From Corallococcus sp. EGB (GTDB lineage Bacteria; Myxococcota; Myxococcia; Myxococcales; Myxococcaceae): a DNA stretch of 64,000 nucleotides. Under the pieces are notes generated by a model. It was not told the DNA's origin and made no database searches. It was given only the letters and a program-made list of their open reading frames with translations. A program made the position numbers and the translations under genes. Location of the stretch: contig NZ_CP079946.1 in assembly GCF_019968905.1 (NCBI RefSeq), forward strand, positions 4,464,001 through 4,528,000, in the 5' to 3' direction. Below, piece by piece: positions 1 to 9,513 of the stretch. How positions within the stretch are numbered: the first letter of the stretch is position 1; the number at the start of each line of letters is the position of its first letter.

Positions 1-1
1 G

Positions 2-1300
<1,299 letters not shown>

Positions 1301-1430
1301 AGCCACCCGGCGGGCGGGGGCCTCCTGGTGAGGTCCCTGTCCACTGGATGACAGGGACCGACACGCCATGCCATGGTGCGCTCCATCCGGGCGCACCCGT
1401 CGCGCCCGCCTGAATCGAGGAAGGGCTCTC

Positions 1431-1841
1431 ATGGACACGGACCCCCAGCAGCGTGAGGATCAGCAGTTCGGCTCGTTCATCACCGGCTCGCCCACGGCGA
1501 CGCAGGACGAGAAGACGATGGGGATGTTGGCCCATCTGGGCTCCATCGCGGGCCTCGTGGTGGGCGCGGGTTTCCTGGGCTGGGCGGTGCCGCTGTTCCT
1601 GATGCTGGCCAAGGGCAAGGACTCGTCCTTCATCCGTGCCAACGCGGTGGAGTCGCTCAACTTCCAGATCACCACGCTCATCGCGATGTTCGTCTCCGGC
1701 ATCCTGATCTGCGTGGGCGTGGGATTCATCCTGGTGCCCGTCGTCGCGCTGGCGTCGCTGGTGTTCAGCGTCATCGGCGGCCTCAAGGCGAACGAGGGCC
1801 AGATCTACCGCTACCCCGTGAACCTGCGGCTGGTGAAGTAG
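1431..1841 (+). CDS. DUF4870 domain-containing small membrane protein
   Basis: 136-residue protein with a polar N-terminus and two or three hydrophobic segments: one around residues 35-60 (HLGSIAGLVVGAGFLGWAVP) and a long one around residues 85-120. The pattern of MLAHLGSI, a middle FIRANAVESLNFQ stretch and a C-terminal RYPVNLRLVK matches DUF4870 (Tic20-like) proteins, whose function is unknown. The ATG was chosen because GAGGAAGGG lies just upstream; an upstream in-frame ATG at 1368 has no such site. It converges with moaA, with 3 nt between the stops. The family call is confident; no role can be assigned. Confidence 0.85.
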   Translation: MDTDPQQREDQQFGSFITGSPTATQDEKTMGMLAHLGSIAGLVVGAGFLGWAVPLFLMLAKGKDSSFIRANAVESLNFQITTLIAMFVSGILICVGVGFILVPVVALASLVFSVIGGLKANEGQIYRYPVNLRLVK

Positions 1842-1844
1842 CCC

Positions 1845-2849
1845 TCAGCCGCCAATGCCCATCATGGGCAGGAGCGTGGCGCCGTTTCCGGCCTCCGTGA
1901 AGCGGTGCCCCTCCGGCTTCTCTCCCAGCGCGCGACGCACGGCCAGGGCCAGCTCCACGTCCGTCGCGCCGCCCCGGATGAGCTGGTGCAGCGGCGCCTG
2001 CGCCCGGCCGCCCAGGCAACTGCGCAAGTCCCCGTTGGACGCCACCCGCACCCGGTTGCAGCCGCCGCAGAAGTTCTGCGTCAGCGGGGAGATGAACCCC
2101 ACGCGCCCGGTGTCCGTGCGCCAGTAGCGCGCCGGTCCGGACGTGGGCGAGGCGCTGTCCTCCGGCGGCTCCTCCGTGAGGACGCGGCCCGCGGCCGACA
2201 GGCGCTCCAGGAGCTCCGCCGTGGGCACCGGCGTGCCCTGGCCAAACGGCATCAGCTCGATGAAGCGCGGGGTGATGCCGCGCGCGTGCGCGTACGTCAC
2301 CAGCTGTGGCACCTCCGCGTCGTTGATGCCGCGCATCACCACGACGTTGAGCTTCAGCGACTGGAAGCCCGCGCCCGCGGCCGCGTCGATGCCGCGCAGC
2401 ACCGCCGCGAAGTCTCCCTGCTTGGAGATGCGCCGGAAGACGTCCTCGGACAGCGTGTCCAGGCTCAGGTTGAGCTGGGTGACGCCCGCGTCGCGCAGCG
2501 GCACGGCCAGCGGCTCCAGGCGGCTCGCGTTGGTTGTGATGGCCAGGTGCTCCACGCCCGACACCGCGGCGATGCGCCGGGCGATGTCCAGGATGTCCGG
2601 CCGGGCGAGCGGCTCGCCGCCCGTCAGCCGCACGCGGCGGATGCCCATGCGCGCGAAAACGGAGACGATGCGCTCGAACTCACCCGCGTCGAGCAGGTCC
2701 TTCTTCCCGCCCCACGACGCCGGTGAGCAGTACGTGCAGCGGAAGTTGCAGCGGTCCGTGATGCTCAGCCGCAGGTACGTCATGCGCCGCCCCTGCGCGT
2801 CACACAGCGGCGGGGCGAGCGGATTGGAAGCGGGCAGGGGAGCGGTCAT
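1845..2849 (-). CDS. moaA: GTP 3',8-cyclase MoaA
   Basis: Radical-SAM enzyme of the first step of molybdenum cofactor synthesis: GTP to 3',8-cyclo-7,8-dihydro-GTP, the precursor of cyclic pyranopterin monophosphate made by MoaC. The 334-residue protein has the N-terminal cluster CNFRCTYC, the SAM-binding LTGGEPL stretch, a second cluster CGGCNRVRV...LRSC that binds GTP, and the C-terminal GG pair (MMGIGG). The ATG at 2849 is preferred over one at 2870 because GAAGG stands 7 nt upstream of it. No moaC, moaD or moaE is nearby; moeA lies 37 kb away in the window. Confidence 0.96.
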   Translation of the reverse strand: MTAPLPASNPLAPPLCDAQGRRMTYLRLSITDRCNFRCTYCSPASWGGKKDLLDAGEFERIVSVFARMGIRRVRLTGGEPLARPDILDIARRIAAVSGVEHLAITTNASRLEPLAVPLRDAGVTQLNLSLDTLSEDVFRRISKQGDFAAVLRGIDAAAGAGFQSLKLNVVVMRGINDAEVPQLVTYAHARGITPRFIELMPFGQGTPVPTAELLERLSAAGRVLTEEPPEDSASPTSGPARYWRTDTGRVGFISPLTQNFCGGCNRVRVASNGDLRSCLGGRAQAPLHQLIRGGATDVELALAVRRALGEKPEGHRFTEAGNGATLLPMMGIGG

Positions 2850-2916
2850 CACAGGGCCTTCAGTCCCCATGGATAGCAACCCCCGCGCGGAAAGGCACCG
2901 CTTCCCGGAGACAGGT

Positions 2917-4149
2917 TCAGCCTTCGCTGCCGGACGCTGAACGGACGGCGACGGGAGGGGCGCCAATCGGCGTGGCGCTCGGCCCCACCGGCGGGGAGTC
3001 CGGCTCGTCGTCCAGGTCGGTGAGCCGCGCGAGCTCCGCCTCGGACTCGGCGGCGTCCGCCGCGGCCTGCATCGGGTTGAGCTTCTTCTCCGCCATCTCC
3101 TTCTTGATGCGGATGAGGCCCTCCTCGCCAATGTCCAGGAACGCCTTCACGACGTCCGGATCGAACTGCGTGTTGGCGCAGCGTTTGATCTCCTGGATGG
3201 CGTTGGCGAACGTCGTGCCCTTGCGGTACGGCCGGTCGCTCGTCATCGCGTCCAGCGTGTCCGCCACCGCGAAGATGCGCGCGCCGATGTGGATCTCATG
3301 GCGCTGGAGGTTGCGGGGGTAGCCCGCGCCGTCGTAGCGCTCCTGGTGCGACAGGACGATCTCCGCCGGCGTGTTGAGGAAGGGGATGTTCTGGATCATC
3401 TGGAAGCCGATCTCCGGATGACGCCGCATCTCCAGCCACTCGTCGGGGGTGAGCTTGCCGGGCTTGAGCAGCACCGCGTCCGGCACGCCGATCTTCCCGA
3501 TGTCGTGCAGGAGCGCCCCGCGGCCGATCTCCTCCATCTCCTTGCCGCGGATGCCCATGCGGGTGGCGATGGCGGTGGTGTAGCTGACCACGCGCTGGGA
3601 GTGGTCGCTCGTCTCGTGCTCGCGCGCGTCCAGGGCCGCCACCAGCGCCAGCAGCGTGTTCTGGTACGTGTTCGCGATGTTGTGCAGCGCGCTGCGAAGC
3701 TCGGCGGTGCGGTCGCGCACCTTGCCCTCGAGCTTCTTCTGATAGCGCTTGCGCGCCATCTCGATGCGGCGCTTGGCGAGCGCGCGTTCAATCGCCCGGA
3801 TGAGGTCGGTGAGCTTGGGTGGCTTGAGCAGGTAGTCCACCGCGCCCCGGCGCAGACAGTCCACGGCGGACTCGGTGTCGCCGTAGCCGGTGAGCATGAT
3901 GACCGACGTGTCCGGCAGCCGCTCGCGCAGGTTCTCCAGCAGCCAGAGTCCGTCGCGGCCCGGCATCTTCATGTCGCTGATGACGAGCGGCGTCTCTTCT
4001 TCACCCGCCACGTCGAGCGCCATCTCGGCGCCGTTGGCCACGACGCAGTTGTAGCCCTCCTCGCGGAGGAGCACGGAGATGACGTCGCGGACGGAATCGT
4101 CGTCGTCGACGATCAGGATTCTGGGCGGTGCGGGGGGGATGGCTTCCAC
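2917..4149 (-). CDS. Response regulator with HD-GYP phosphodiesterase domain (RpfG-like)
   Basis: Two-domain cytoplasmic regulator. Residues ~10-125 form a receiver domain (ILIVDDDDSV, phosphoacceptor Asp in VISDMKMPG at residue 59, conserved Lys in LLKPPK). A charged helical linker follows (~130-175), then an HD-GYP domain with HDIGKIGVPD and HQERYDGAGYP. HD-GYP proteins of this kind usually hydrolyse cyclic di-GMP, and the intact HD and GYP motifs suggest activity. The C-terminus is an Ala/Glu-rich then Pro-rich tail. No histidine kinase is adjacent. The start is uncertain: a GTG at 4149 gives the usual short receiver N-terminus, while an ATG at 4227 would add 26 residues; neither has a clear Shine-Dalgarno. 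Confidence 0.92.
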   Translation of the reverse strand: MEAIPPAPPRILIVDDDDSVRDVISVLLREEGYNCVVANGAEMALDVAGEEETPLVISDMKMPGRDGLWLLENLRERLPDTSVIMLTGYGDTESAVDCLRRGAVDYLLKPPKLTDLIRAIERALAKRRIEMARKRYQKKLEGKVRDRTAELRSALHNIANTYQNTLLALVAALDAREHETSDHSQRVVSYTTAIATRMGIRGKEMEEIGRGALLHDIGKIGVPDAVLLKPGKLTPDEWLEMRRHPEIGFQMIQNIPFLNTPAEIVLSHQERYDGAGYPRNLQRHEIHIGARIFAVADTLDAMTSDRPYRKGTTFANAIQEIKRCANTQFDPDVVKAFLDIGEEGLIRIKKEMAEKKLNPMQAAADAAESEAELARLTDLDDEPDSPPVGPSATPIGAPPVAVRSASGSEG

Positions 4150-4285
4150 GGCGGAAGATTCTAGAGGTTTCCAGGGATTAAAGGCGAACGAGTGCGAGAA
4201 ATCATCACCCCCTCGCCTCCCTGCCATCCAGGGTGGGGTGCGAGCCCTGGCTCCGGAGTGAACGTCCCCGGTCCTCGGAGCATTC

Positions 4286-4308
4286 CCCGCCCCTCGGAGT
4301 AGGGCGGG
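4286..4308 (-). terminator. GC-rich hairpin after thiO
   Basis: Inverted repeat CCCGCCC / GGGCGGG with a 9-nt loop, 14 nt downstream of the thiO stop on the minus strand. It has no T-run, so it would be an atypical or Rho-assisted terminator, or simply a structure separating thiO from the downstream HD-GYP gene. Confidence 0.3.
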
Positions 4309-4321
4309 CAGGCGCCCCGCA

Positions 4322-5437
4322 TCAGGCTCGCGCCTTCGTCCCCCGGTCGTACCGGAAGGGGGCGAGGTCCACCGAGGGCTTCTCCCCCAGCACGGCCTGC
4401 GCGACGAGCTTCGCGGTGATGGGCGCCAGGAGGATGCCGTTGCGGAAGTGCCCGGTGGCCAGGAAGAGGCCGGGCGAGGGGCCCTCCCCGATGTACGGCA
4501 GGGCGTCCTCGGTCCAGGGACGGAACCCGGCCCAGGTCTCCGTGATGGGGGCGTTGGCCAGGTCCGGGCACAGCTCCAGGGCCATGTCGAGGATCCGCGC
4601 CAGGCCCGCCGCCGTCACCTGCTTGTCGAAGCCCACATGCTCCATGGTGCTCCCGGCGATGATCCGCCCGTCCGCGCGCGGCACCAGGTAGCCCTTCGCG
4701 GACGTCACCACCCGCTCCACGAGGGGCAGCCGCGTCTGCAACTGGACCATCTGTCCACGCGCCGGGCGCACCGCCTGCGCCGACACGCCCGCCCCCTGGA
4801 CCAGGGACGACCACGAGCCCGCGGCCAGCACCACGGCGTCCGCGCGCAGCACCTCGCCGTCCAGGTCCACGCCCACCGCGCGGCCGTGCTCGTGCACCAC
4901 GCCGCGCACGTAGCCGCTCTTGAACACCGTGCCCACGCGCGCGGCGGCCATGGTGAGCGCGCGCACGAGGAGCCGGTTGTCCACCTGATGATCATCCGGG
5001 AAGTGCGCGGCGCCCACGGCGGCGGGGGACAGGTGCGGCTCCAGCTCGCGCGCGGCCTTGCCGTCCAGAAGCTCCGCGCGCAGCCCCATGCCGTGCTGCC
5101 AGCCCACGGTGGACTCCACGTGGTGGAGGTCCGCTTCGTCGAACGCGACGCGCAAGAGGCCGCACGGCCGGTACGCGATGTCCACGCCGGACAGTTCACG
5201 CAGCTCCGCGGCGAAGCCTCCGTAGAGGGCGCGGCTTCGCAGGCACAGCTCGAAGAAGGGGCCGGGGCCGTCCGCCTCCCACTGGGGCGCGAGGATGCCG
5301 CCCGCGGCGCTGGAGGCCTCGGCGCCGGGGATGGAGCGTTCCAGCACCGTCACGCGCGCGCCGGCCTGACGGAGTCTCAGCGCGATGCCACAGCCCATCA
5401 CGCCACCGCCCACCACGAGGACGTCGGAGGTTGCCAT
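4322..5437 (-). CDS. thiO: Glycine oxidase ThiO / FAD-dependent oxidoreductase
   Basis: 371-residue FAD enzyme of the DAO family. The N-terminal dinucleotide-binding motif VLVVGGGVMGCGIALRL is followed by ERSIPGAEASSAAGGILAPQ, and the C-terminus has WAGFRPWTEDALPYIGE and ATGHFRNGILLAP, the pattern of glycine oxidases. ThiO oxidises glycine to the imine used in thiazole synthesis for thiamine. With thiC 3 kb away the thiamine role is reasonable, but no thiG or thiS is seen, so a general amino-acid oxidase remains possible. The ATG at 5437 begins the flavin motif directly; a more upstream frame would give an unlikely extension. It is divergent from the his operon. Confidence 0.88.
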   Translation of the reverse strand: MATSDVLVVGGGVMGCGIALRLRQAGARVTVLERSIPGAEASSAAGGILAPQWEADGPGPFFELCLRSRALYGGFAAELRELSGVDIAYRPCGLLRVAFDEADLHHVESTVGWQHGMGLRAELLDGKAARELEPHLSPAAVGAAHFPDDHQVDNRLLVRALTMAAARVGTVFKSGYVRGVVHEHGRAVGVDLDGEVLRADAVVLAAGSWSSLVQGAGVSAQAVRPARGQMVQLQTRLPLVERVVTSAKGYLVPRADGRIIAGSTMEHVGFDKQVTAAGLARILDMALELCPDLANAPITETWAGFRPWTEDALPYIGEGPSPGLFLATGHFRNGILLAPITAKLVAQAVLGEKPSVDLAPFRYDRGTKARA

Positions 5438-5471
5438 GCGGCGCTTGTGCTCAAGCGAGCACGGGTTTGCA

Positions 5472-5510
5472 AGCGTCAAGACAGGCAATGACCTGGGGTG
5501 ACTTGACGCT
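5472..5510. promoter_or_regulatory. Symmetric divergent promoter region, thiO / his operon
   Basis: A perfect 9-bp inverted repeat, AGCGTCAAG (5472-5480) and CTTGACGCT (5502-5510), separated by 21 nt. Each arm carries a TTGACG hexamer, a good -35 element, one on each strand. For the his direction, TTGACG at 5503-5508 is followed 17 nt later by TAACGC, a weak -10 match, which would place the transcript start around 5538. The same palindrome could be a regulator binding site. No promoter mapping is available. Confidence 0.45.
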
Positions 5511-5553
5511 GGGGCCTCCGGTCGTTAACGCTAGGACCGTGCGTTTCACGTCC

Positions 5554-5631
5554 ATGCATCACCACCATGCGCATCATCGGCCGGCCCATGACGGGACCGT
5601 TCGCCGCGCGCATGCCTGGGTGACGCACTAG
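5554..5631 (+). CDS. Histidine-rich leader peptide of the his operon
   Basis: A 25-codon reading frame, beginning MHHHHAHHRPAHDG, in which 9 codons are histidine, six of them within the first eight codons. It ends TAG about 100 nt upstream of hisG and just before an intrinsic terminator. This is the arrangement of attenuator leader peptides of amino-acid operons: a ribosome stalled at His codons when charged tRNA-His is scarce would change the downstream RNA fold. ATG at 5554 lacks a good Shine-Dalgarno. An in-frame GTG at 5539, possibly leaderless and close to the predicted transcript start, is an alternative and would add VRFTS. Confidence 0.72.
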   Translation: MHHHHAHHRPAHDGTVRRAHAWVTH

Positions 5632-5676
5632 AACGCACCCACTCCCGGCAGATGCCGCAGTGACCGAAGGCCCGTC
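5590..5676 (+). promoter_or_regulatory. Candidate antiterminator pairing of the his leader
   Basis: GACGGGACC at 5590-5598 can pair with GGCCCGTC at 5669-5676, the 5' arm of the terminator, giving 8 pairs with one bulged A. The segment begins 13 nt beyond the main run of His codons, so it would be free when a ribosome stalls there and covered when translation continues to the stop. A competing hairpin, CATGCGC (5566-5572) with GCGCATG (5608-5614), could act as the pause structure. The pairing is inferred from the sequence only. Confidence 0.5.
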
Positions 5677-5697
5677 CCCCCAGGACGGGCCTTTTTT
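5669..5697 (+). terminator. Intrinsic terminator (attenuator) upstream of hisG
   Basis: Perfect 9-bp stem GGCCCGTCC / GGACGGGCC with a 5-nt loop, followed directly by six T. It stands 33 nt before the hisG start and after the His-rich leader peptide, so it sits between the promoter and the structural genes, as an attenuator does. It is one of the few terminators with a true T-run in this window. Confidence 0.85.
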
Positions 5698-5730
5698 CGT
5701 TTCCGCCCCCGCCGCCCCCCGAGCCCCTCC

Positions 5731-6588
5731 ATGTTGAAGATTGCCCTGCCCAACAAAGGACGTCTGTCCGAGGAAGTGCGCGAGCTGTTCAACGACGCGG
5801 GCCTGGAGGTGCGCGCGCGAGGAGAGCGCGCCCTCACCGCGTCGCTGGGCGGCGAGTTCGAGGCCATCTTCGTCCGCGCCCAGGACATCCCGGAGTTCGT
5901 CGCGGACGGTGCCGCGCACGCGGGCGTCACCGGGTGGGACCTGGTGAACGAGGCCGGGCGCGAGCTGGAGTCGCTGATGGACCTGGAGTTCGGCCGCTGC
6001 CGGCTGGTGGTGGCCGCGCGCGACGACAGTGGCATCTCCCGCGCGGAGGACGTGAAGGACGGGATGCGGGTCGCCTCGTGCTTTCCGAGGCTGACGCAGA
6101 CCTTCTTCCAGCAGCGCGGGCAGAAGGTGACGGTGGTGCCGGTGAGCGGCGCGGCGGAGATCGCCCCGCACCTGGGCATCGCGGACATCGTGGTGGACCT
6201 CACGTCCACGGGCTCCACGCTGAAGATGAATGGCTTGCGAGAGGTGGCCACCGTGCTGGAGTCCAGCGCCCGGCTGGTCGCGTATCCGCGCAACGGCGTG
6301 GAGGCGCGCCGGGCGCTGGAGGAGCTGACGCAGGCGCTGGGGTCGGTGCTGGCCGCGCGCGGGCGGCGCTACCTGATGGCCAACGTCCCGAAGACGTCCC
6401 TGGCGCAGGTGCGCGAGGTGCTGCCCGGCCTCAACGGCCCCACGGTGGTGGACGTGATGAACGGGGGCCACTTCGTCGCGGTGCACGCGGTGGTCTCGTC
6501 GCGGAACCTCTACCGCACGGTCAACGCGCTGAAGGCGCTGGGCGGGCAGGGCATCCTCGTCACGCGCATCGAGAGGTTGATGGCATGA
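5731..6588 (+). CDS. hisG: ATP phosphoribosyltransferase HisG (long form)
   Basis: First step of histidine synthesis: ATP plus PRPP to phosphoribosyl-ATP. At 285 residues it is the long, HisZ-independent form, with a C-terminal ACT-like regulatory domain (around residues 210-285) that normally binds histidine for feedback inhibition. The N-terminal LKIALPNKGRLSEE and the PRPP-binding region DIVVDLTSTGSTLKMN are typical. The start has no clear Shine-Dalgarno, but it fits the family and follows the attenuator. Its stop overlaps the hisD start (ATGA). The operon therefore seems controlled both by attenuation and by enzyme feedback. Confidence 0.97.
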   Translation: MLKIALPNKGRLSEEVRELFNDAGLEVRARGERALTASLGGEFEAIFVRAQDIPEFVADGAAHAGVTGWDLVNEAGRELESLMDLEFGRCRLVVAARDDSGISRAEDVKDGMRVASCFPRLTQTFFQQRGQKVTVVPVSGAAEIAPHLGIADIVVDLTSTGSTLKMNGLREVATVLESSARLVAYPRNGVEARRALEELTQALGSVLAARGRRYLMANVPKTSLAQVREVLPGLNGPTVVDVMNGGHFVAVHAVVSSRNLYRTVNALKALGGQGILVTRIERLMA

Positions 6589-7886
6589 GCGCATCGGTCC
6601 TCAAGTATCAGGGCGCGCTGTCCGCGCTGGAGCCCGAAGCGCGGCGGCGGTTGCTGGCGCGCACGGGAGAGTCGGATGCGCTCGTCGCTTCACGCGTCCA
6701 GACGCTGATTGCCCGCGTCCGGACGGAAGGCGACCGGGCCCTCTTCGACTTCGCTCGGGAGTTCGACCGCGTGGAGTTGACGGCGCTGGAGGTTCCTCGC
6801 GCCCGGTGGAGCGCGGCGCTGGGGTCGATTCCCTCCGAGGTGCGTGAGGCGCTGACCCGCGCGGCGCGCAACATCGCTCGGGCACACGCGGCGCAGCGGC
6901 CCCAGGCCCTCGAGGTGGAGACGGAGCCCGGCGTCATCGTGGGCCGCCGGCCGGACCCGCTGAGCCGTGTCGGCGTATACGCCCCCGGCGGCCGGGCGGT
7001 GTACCCCAGCAGCGTGCTCATGGGCGTGGTCCCCGCGAAGGTCGCGGGCGTGGGCGAGGTCATCGTCTGCTCACCGCCGGGACCGGACGGCCTGCCGAGC
7101 GCGGGCGTGCTCGCGGCGGCGGCGCTCGCGGACGCGGACCGGGTGTTCGCCTTGGGGGGCGCGGGCGCGGTGGCCGCGCTGGCCTATGGCACCCAGAGCG
7201 TTCCGCGCGTGGACCGCATCGTTGGACCAGGCAATGCGTACGTCGCGGCCGCGAAGCTCCAGGTGGTGGACGCCGTCGCCATCGACGCGCCCGCGGGCCC
7301 GAGCGAGATCCTCGTGGTCGCCGACGCGAGCGCCCGTCCGGAGGCCGTCGCGCGCGAATTGCTGGCCCAGGCGGAGCACGACCCGGAGGCGTGCTGCGTG
7401 GCGCTGGTGGTGGGGGCTTCGCTGGCGCTGGCGGTGCGGGACGCGGTGGAGCAGCAGGCCCGCGTCGCTCGGCGCGGCGACATCGTCCTGACGGCGCTGG
7501 GGAGCCGGGGCGCGGTGTTGCGCATCGACTCGCTGGAGGAGGCGTGGCCCTTCGTGTCGGACTTCGCGCCGGAGCACCTGTTGCTCGCGACGGCGCGGCC
7601 CTCGGAGGACCTGGCGCGGGTCCGCAACGCGGGCACGGTGTTCGTGGGACAGCGCGCGTCGGTGGCCTTCGGGGACTACCTCACCGGCGCGAACCACGTG
7701 CTGCCCACGGCGGGACTGGCCCGGGCGTACTCGGGGCTGAGCGTCTTGGACTTCTACCGGTGGACCACGTGGCAACGCGTGACACCGGAAGCAGCGGCGG
7801 CGATGGCGGACGACGTGGGAACGCTGGCGGACAGCGAGGGCCTCTTCGCCCACGCGGCCGCGGCCCGGGCCTGGAGGATGCCGTGA
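6585..7886 (+). CDS. hisD: Histidinol dehydrogenase HisD
   Basis: Zinc enzyme of the last two steps: histidinol to histidinal to histidine with two NAD+. The 433-residue protein has the family signatures VGVYAPGGRAVYPSSVLM, RIVGPGNAYVAAAK and AGPSEILVVAD, and the C-terminal GANHVLPTAGLARAYSGLS. The ATG overlaps the hisG stop by 4 nt, and its own stop overlaps the GTG of hisC, so translation is probably coupled. Length is normal and no defect is visible. Confidence 0.97.
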   Translation: MSASVLKYQGALSALEPEARRRLLARTGESDALVASRVQTLIARVRTEGDRALFDFAREFDRVELTALEVPRARWSAALGSIPSEVREALTRAARNIARAHAAQRPQALEVETEPGVIVGRRPDPLSRVGVYAPGGRAVYPSSVLMGVVPAKVAGVGEVIVCSPPGPDGLPSAGVLAAAALADADRVFALGGAGAVAALAYGTQSVPRVDRIVGPGNAYVAAAKLQVVDAVAIDAPAGPSEILVVADASARPEAVARELLAQAEHDPEACCVALVVGASLALAVRDAVEQQARVARRGDIVLTALGSRGAVLRIDSLEEAWPFVSDFAPEHLLLATARPSEDLARVRNAGTVFVGQRASVAFGDYLTGANHVLPTAGLARAYSGLSVLDFYRWTTWQRVTPEAAAAMADDVGTLADSEGLFAHAAAARAWRMP

Positions 7887-8920
7887 TTCCGTTTCGCGAC
7901 ACGTATCGGGACATCCCCCTGTACTCCCCGGCGAAGAAGCCGTGCCGGGTGGACCTGGGTGACAACACCAACCTCTTTGGCGCGCCTCCGTCCGCGGAAC
8001 GCGTGCTGCGCGAGGAGGGCCTCCTGAGGTTGGCCCGCTATCCCGCCAGCTATGCGCCGGACCTGAAGCGCGCCGTGGCCGCCTACGCGGGCGTCGCGGT
8101 GGAGAACGTGACGACAGGCTGCGGATCCGACGACGTCATCGACTGCGCGCTGCGGGCCTTCCTGGAGCCTGGGGATGTCGTGGCCTTTCCGGATCCCACG
8201 TTCGTGATGGTCCCCATGTTTGCCCGGTTGAGCGCGCTCAAGCCGGTGCCCGTGCCGCTTCGGTCAGACCATGACGTGGATGTGGAGGGCCTGCTCGCCA
8301 CGGGCGCGAAGCTCTTCTACGTGTGCACGCCGAACAATCCGACGGGCACCGTGGCCTCGCGCTCGGCGCTGGAGCGGCTGGTCGATGAGGCCCCGGGCGT
8401 GGTGGTCATTGATCAGGCCTATGTGGAGTTCGCGCGGGACGGAGACTTCCTCGACCTGGCGCGGACGCGGCCCAACGTCCTGGTGACGCGCACGCTGTCC
8501 AAGGCGTTCGGGCTCGCGGGCGTGCGGGTGGGGTGGGGCGTCGGGGCACCGTCGCTGGTCGCGGAGGTGGAGAAGGCCCGAGGCCCCTACAAACACACGG
8601 TGCTGGGTGAAGCCCTGGCCGTGTCCGCGCTCACGGATGACGTGCCCTGGATGGAGGCCTGCGCGGCGGAGGCGGTGGAGAACCGCGAGCGGCTGCGTGG
8701 CGCCTTGAGGGCACTGGGGCTGGAGCCGCTGCCATCGGAAGGGAACTTCCTCCTCGTCCCCGTGCCCGATGCCCGGTGGGTGGGGGAGGCGCTGCGGGAG
8801 CGCAACGTGAACGTGCGGGTGTTCGAAGGGCTCACGGGCGTGGGCGATGCGCTGCGCATCGGCTGCGGCCCCTGGCCCTTGATGGCTTCGGCGCTGAAGG
8901 CCCTGAAGGAGGTGCTGTGA
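7883..8920 (+). CDS. hisC: Histidinol-phosphate aminotransferase HisC
   Basis: PLP-dependent transamination between imidazole-acetol phosphate and histidinol phosphate. The 345-residue class I/II aminotransferase fold shows the PLP-lysine motif TLSKAFGLAGVRVG (Lys about 207), YVCTPNNPTG for cofactor and substrate binding, and VVIDQAYVEF. It begins with GTG in a 4-nt overlap with hisD and ends in a 1-nt overlap with the hisH ATG. Context makes the histidine role firm, although relatives can also use aromatic substrates. Confidence 0.95.
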   Translation: MIPFRDTYRDIPLYSPAKKPCRVDLGDNTNLFGAPPSAERVLREEGLLRLARYPASYAPDLKRAVAAYAGVAVENVTTGCGSDDVIDCALRAFLEPGDVVAFPDPTFVMVPMFARLSALKPVPVPLRSDHDVDVEGLLATGAKLFYVCTPNNPTGTVASRSALERLVDEAPGVVVIDQAYVEFARDGDFLDLARTRPNVLVTRTLSKAFGLAGVRVGWGVGAPSLVAEVEKARGPYKHTVLGEALAVSALTDDVPWMEACAAEAVENRERLRGALRALGLEPLPSEGNFLLVPVPDARWVGEALRERNVNVRVFEGLTGVGDALRIGCGPWPLMASALKALKEVL

Positions 8921-9513
8921 TGCGGGTGACCCTGTTCGACTACGGCGCGGGCAATCTGCACTCGCTGACCAAGGCACTGGCCACCACGCCCGGCGCGGAC
9001 GTGCGCGTGCAGGAGGAGCCACTGCGCGCGCTGGAGACCGACGTCCTCGTGCTGCCCGGCGTGGGGGCGTTCGGCGCGGCGGCGGCGCGGCTCGATCCGG
9101 GGCGCGAGGCGATGCGCAGGGCATTGGATGAAGGCCTGCCGTGCCTGGGCATCTGCCTGGGCATGCAGCTGCTCTTCGAGGAGAGCGATGAGGGGGCAGG
9201 GCAGGGACTCGGCTACTTCGCGGGCCGGGTGACCCGGCTGGCCGCGCGGCATGTGCCGCAGATTGGCTGGAACGACGTGGACGAGGACCGGGCGCTCCAG
9301 TCCGCCCGGTTGTCCACCGTGTACTACGCGCACAGCTTTGTCTGCCGTGCCGTGGATGCGCGAGAAGTGGTGGGCTGGACCACCCACGAGGGCGACCGGT
9401 TCCCCGCCTCCGTGCGGCGAGGCAACGTGCTGGGCGTGCAGTTCCACCCGGAGAAGTCCTCCCTCGCGGGCGTGCGCTTCGTGCAGGCGTTCCTCCAGGA
9501 GGTGTCCCCGTGA
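8920..9513 (+). CDS. hisH: Imidazole glycerol phosphate synthase, glutaminase subunit HisH
   Basis: Class I glutamine amidotransferase that supplies ammonia to HisF. The 197-residue protein has the nucleophile elbow CLGICLGMQLLF (Cys about 79) and the His-Glu pair in VQFHPEKS (about 176 and 178), so the catalytic triad is complete. The N-terminal FDYGAGNLHSL is typical. The gene starts inside the hisC stop (TGATG) and overlaps the GTG of hisA by 4 nt. hisF, its partner, is three genes downstream. Confidence 0.96.
   Translation: MRVTLFDYGAGNLHSLTKALATTPGADVRVQEEPLRALETDVLVLPGVGAFGAAAARLDPGREAMRRALDEGLPCLGICLGMQLLFEESDEGAGQGLGYFAGRVTRLAARHVPQIGWNDVDEDRALQSARLSTVYYAHSFVCRAVDAREVVGWTTHEGDRFPASVRRGNVLGVQFHPEKSSLAGVRFVQAFLQEVSP

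Noticed and set aside
1845-3131. Extended MoaA start at 3131
   Set aside because: The first ~94 residues would overlap the HD-GYP gene and are Arg/Ser-rich shadow sequence; ATG 2849 has a ribosome site and the family N-terminus.
5438-5560. TPP riboswitch in front of thiO
   Set aside because: No CTGAGA or related conserved TPP-aptamer segments on the minus strand; the sequence is better explained as promoter and his leader.
5934-6584. Extended HisD frame starting inside hisG
   Set aside because: The upstream part is Gly/Arg-rich shadow of hisG; ATG 6585 in the ATGA overlap begins the HisD family N-terminus.
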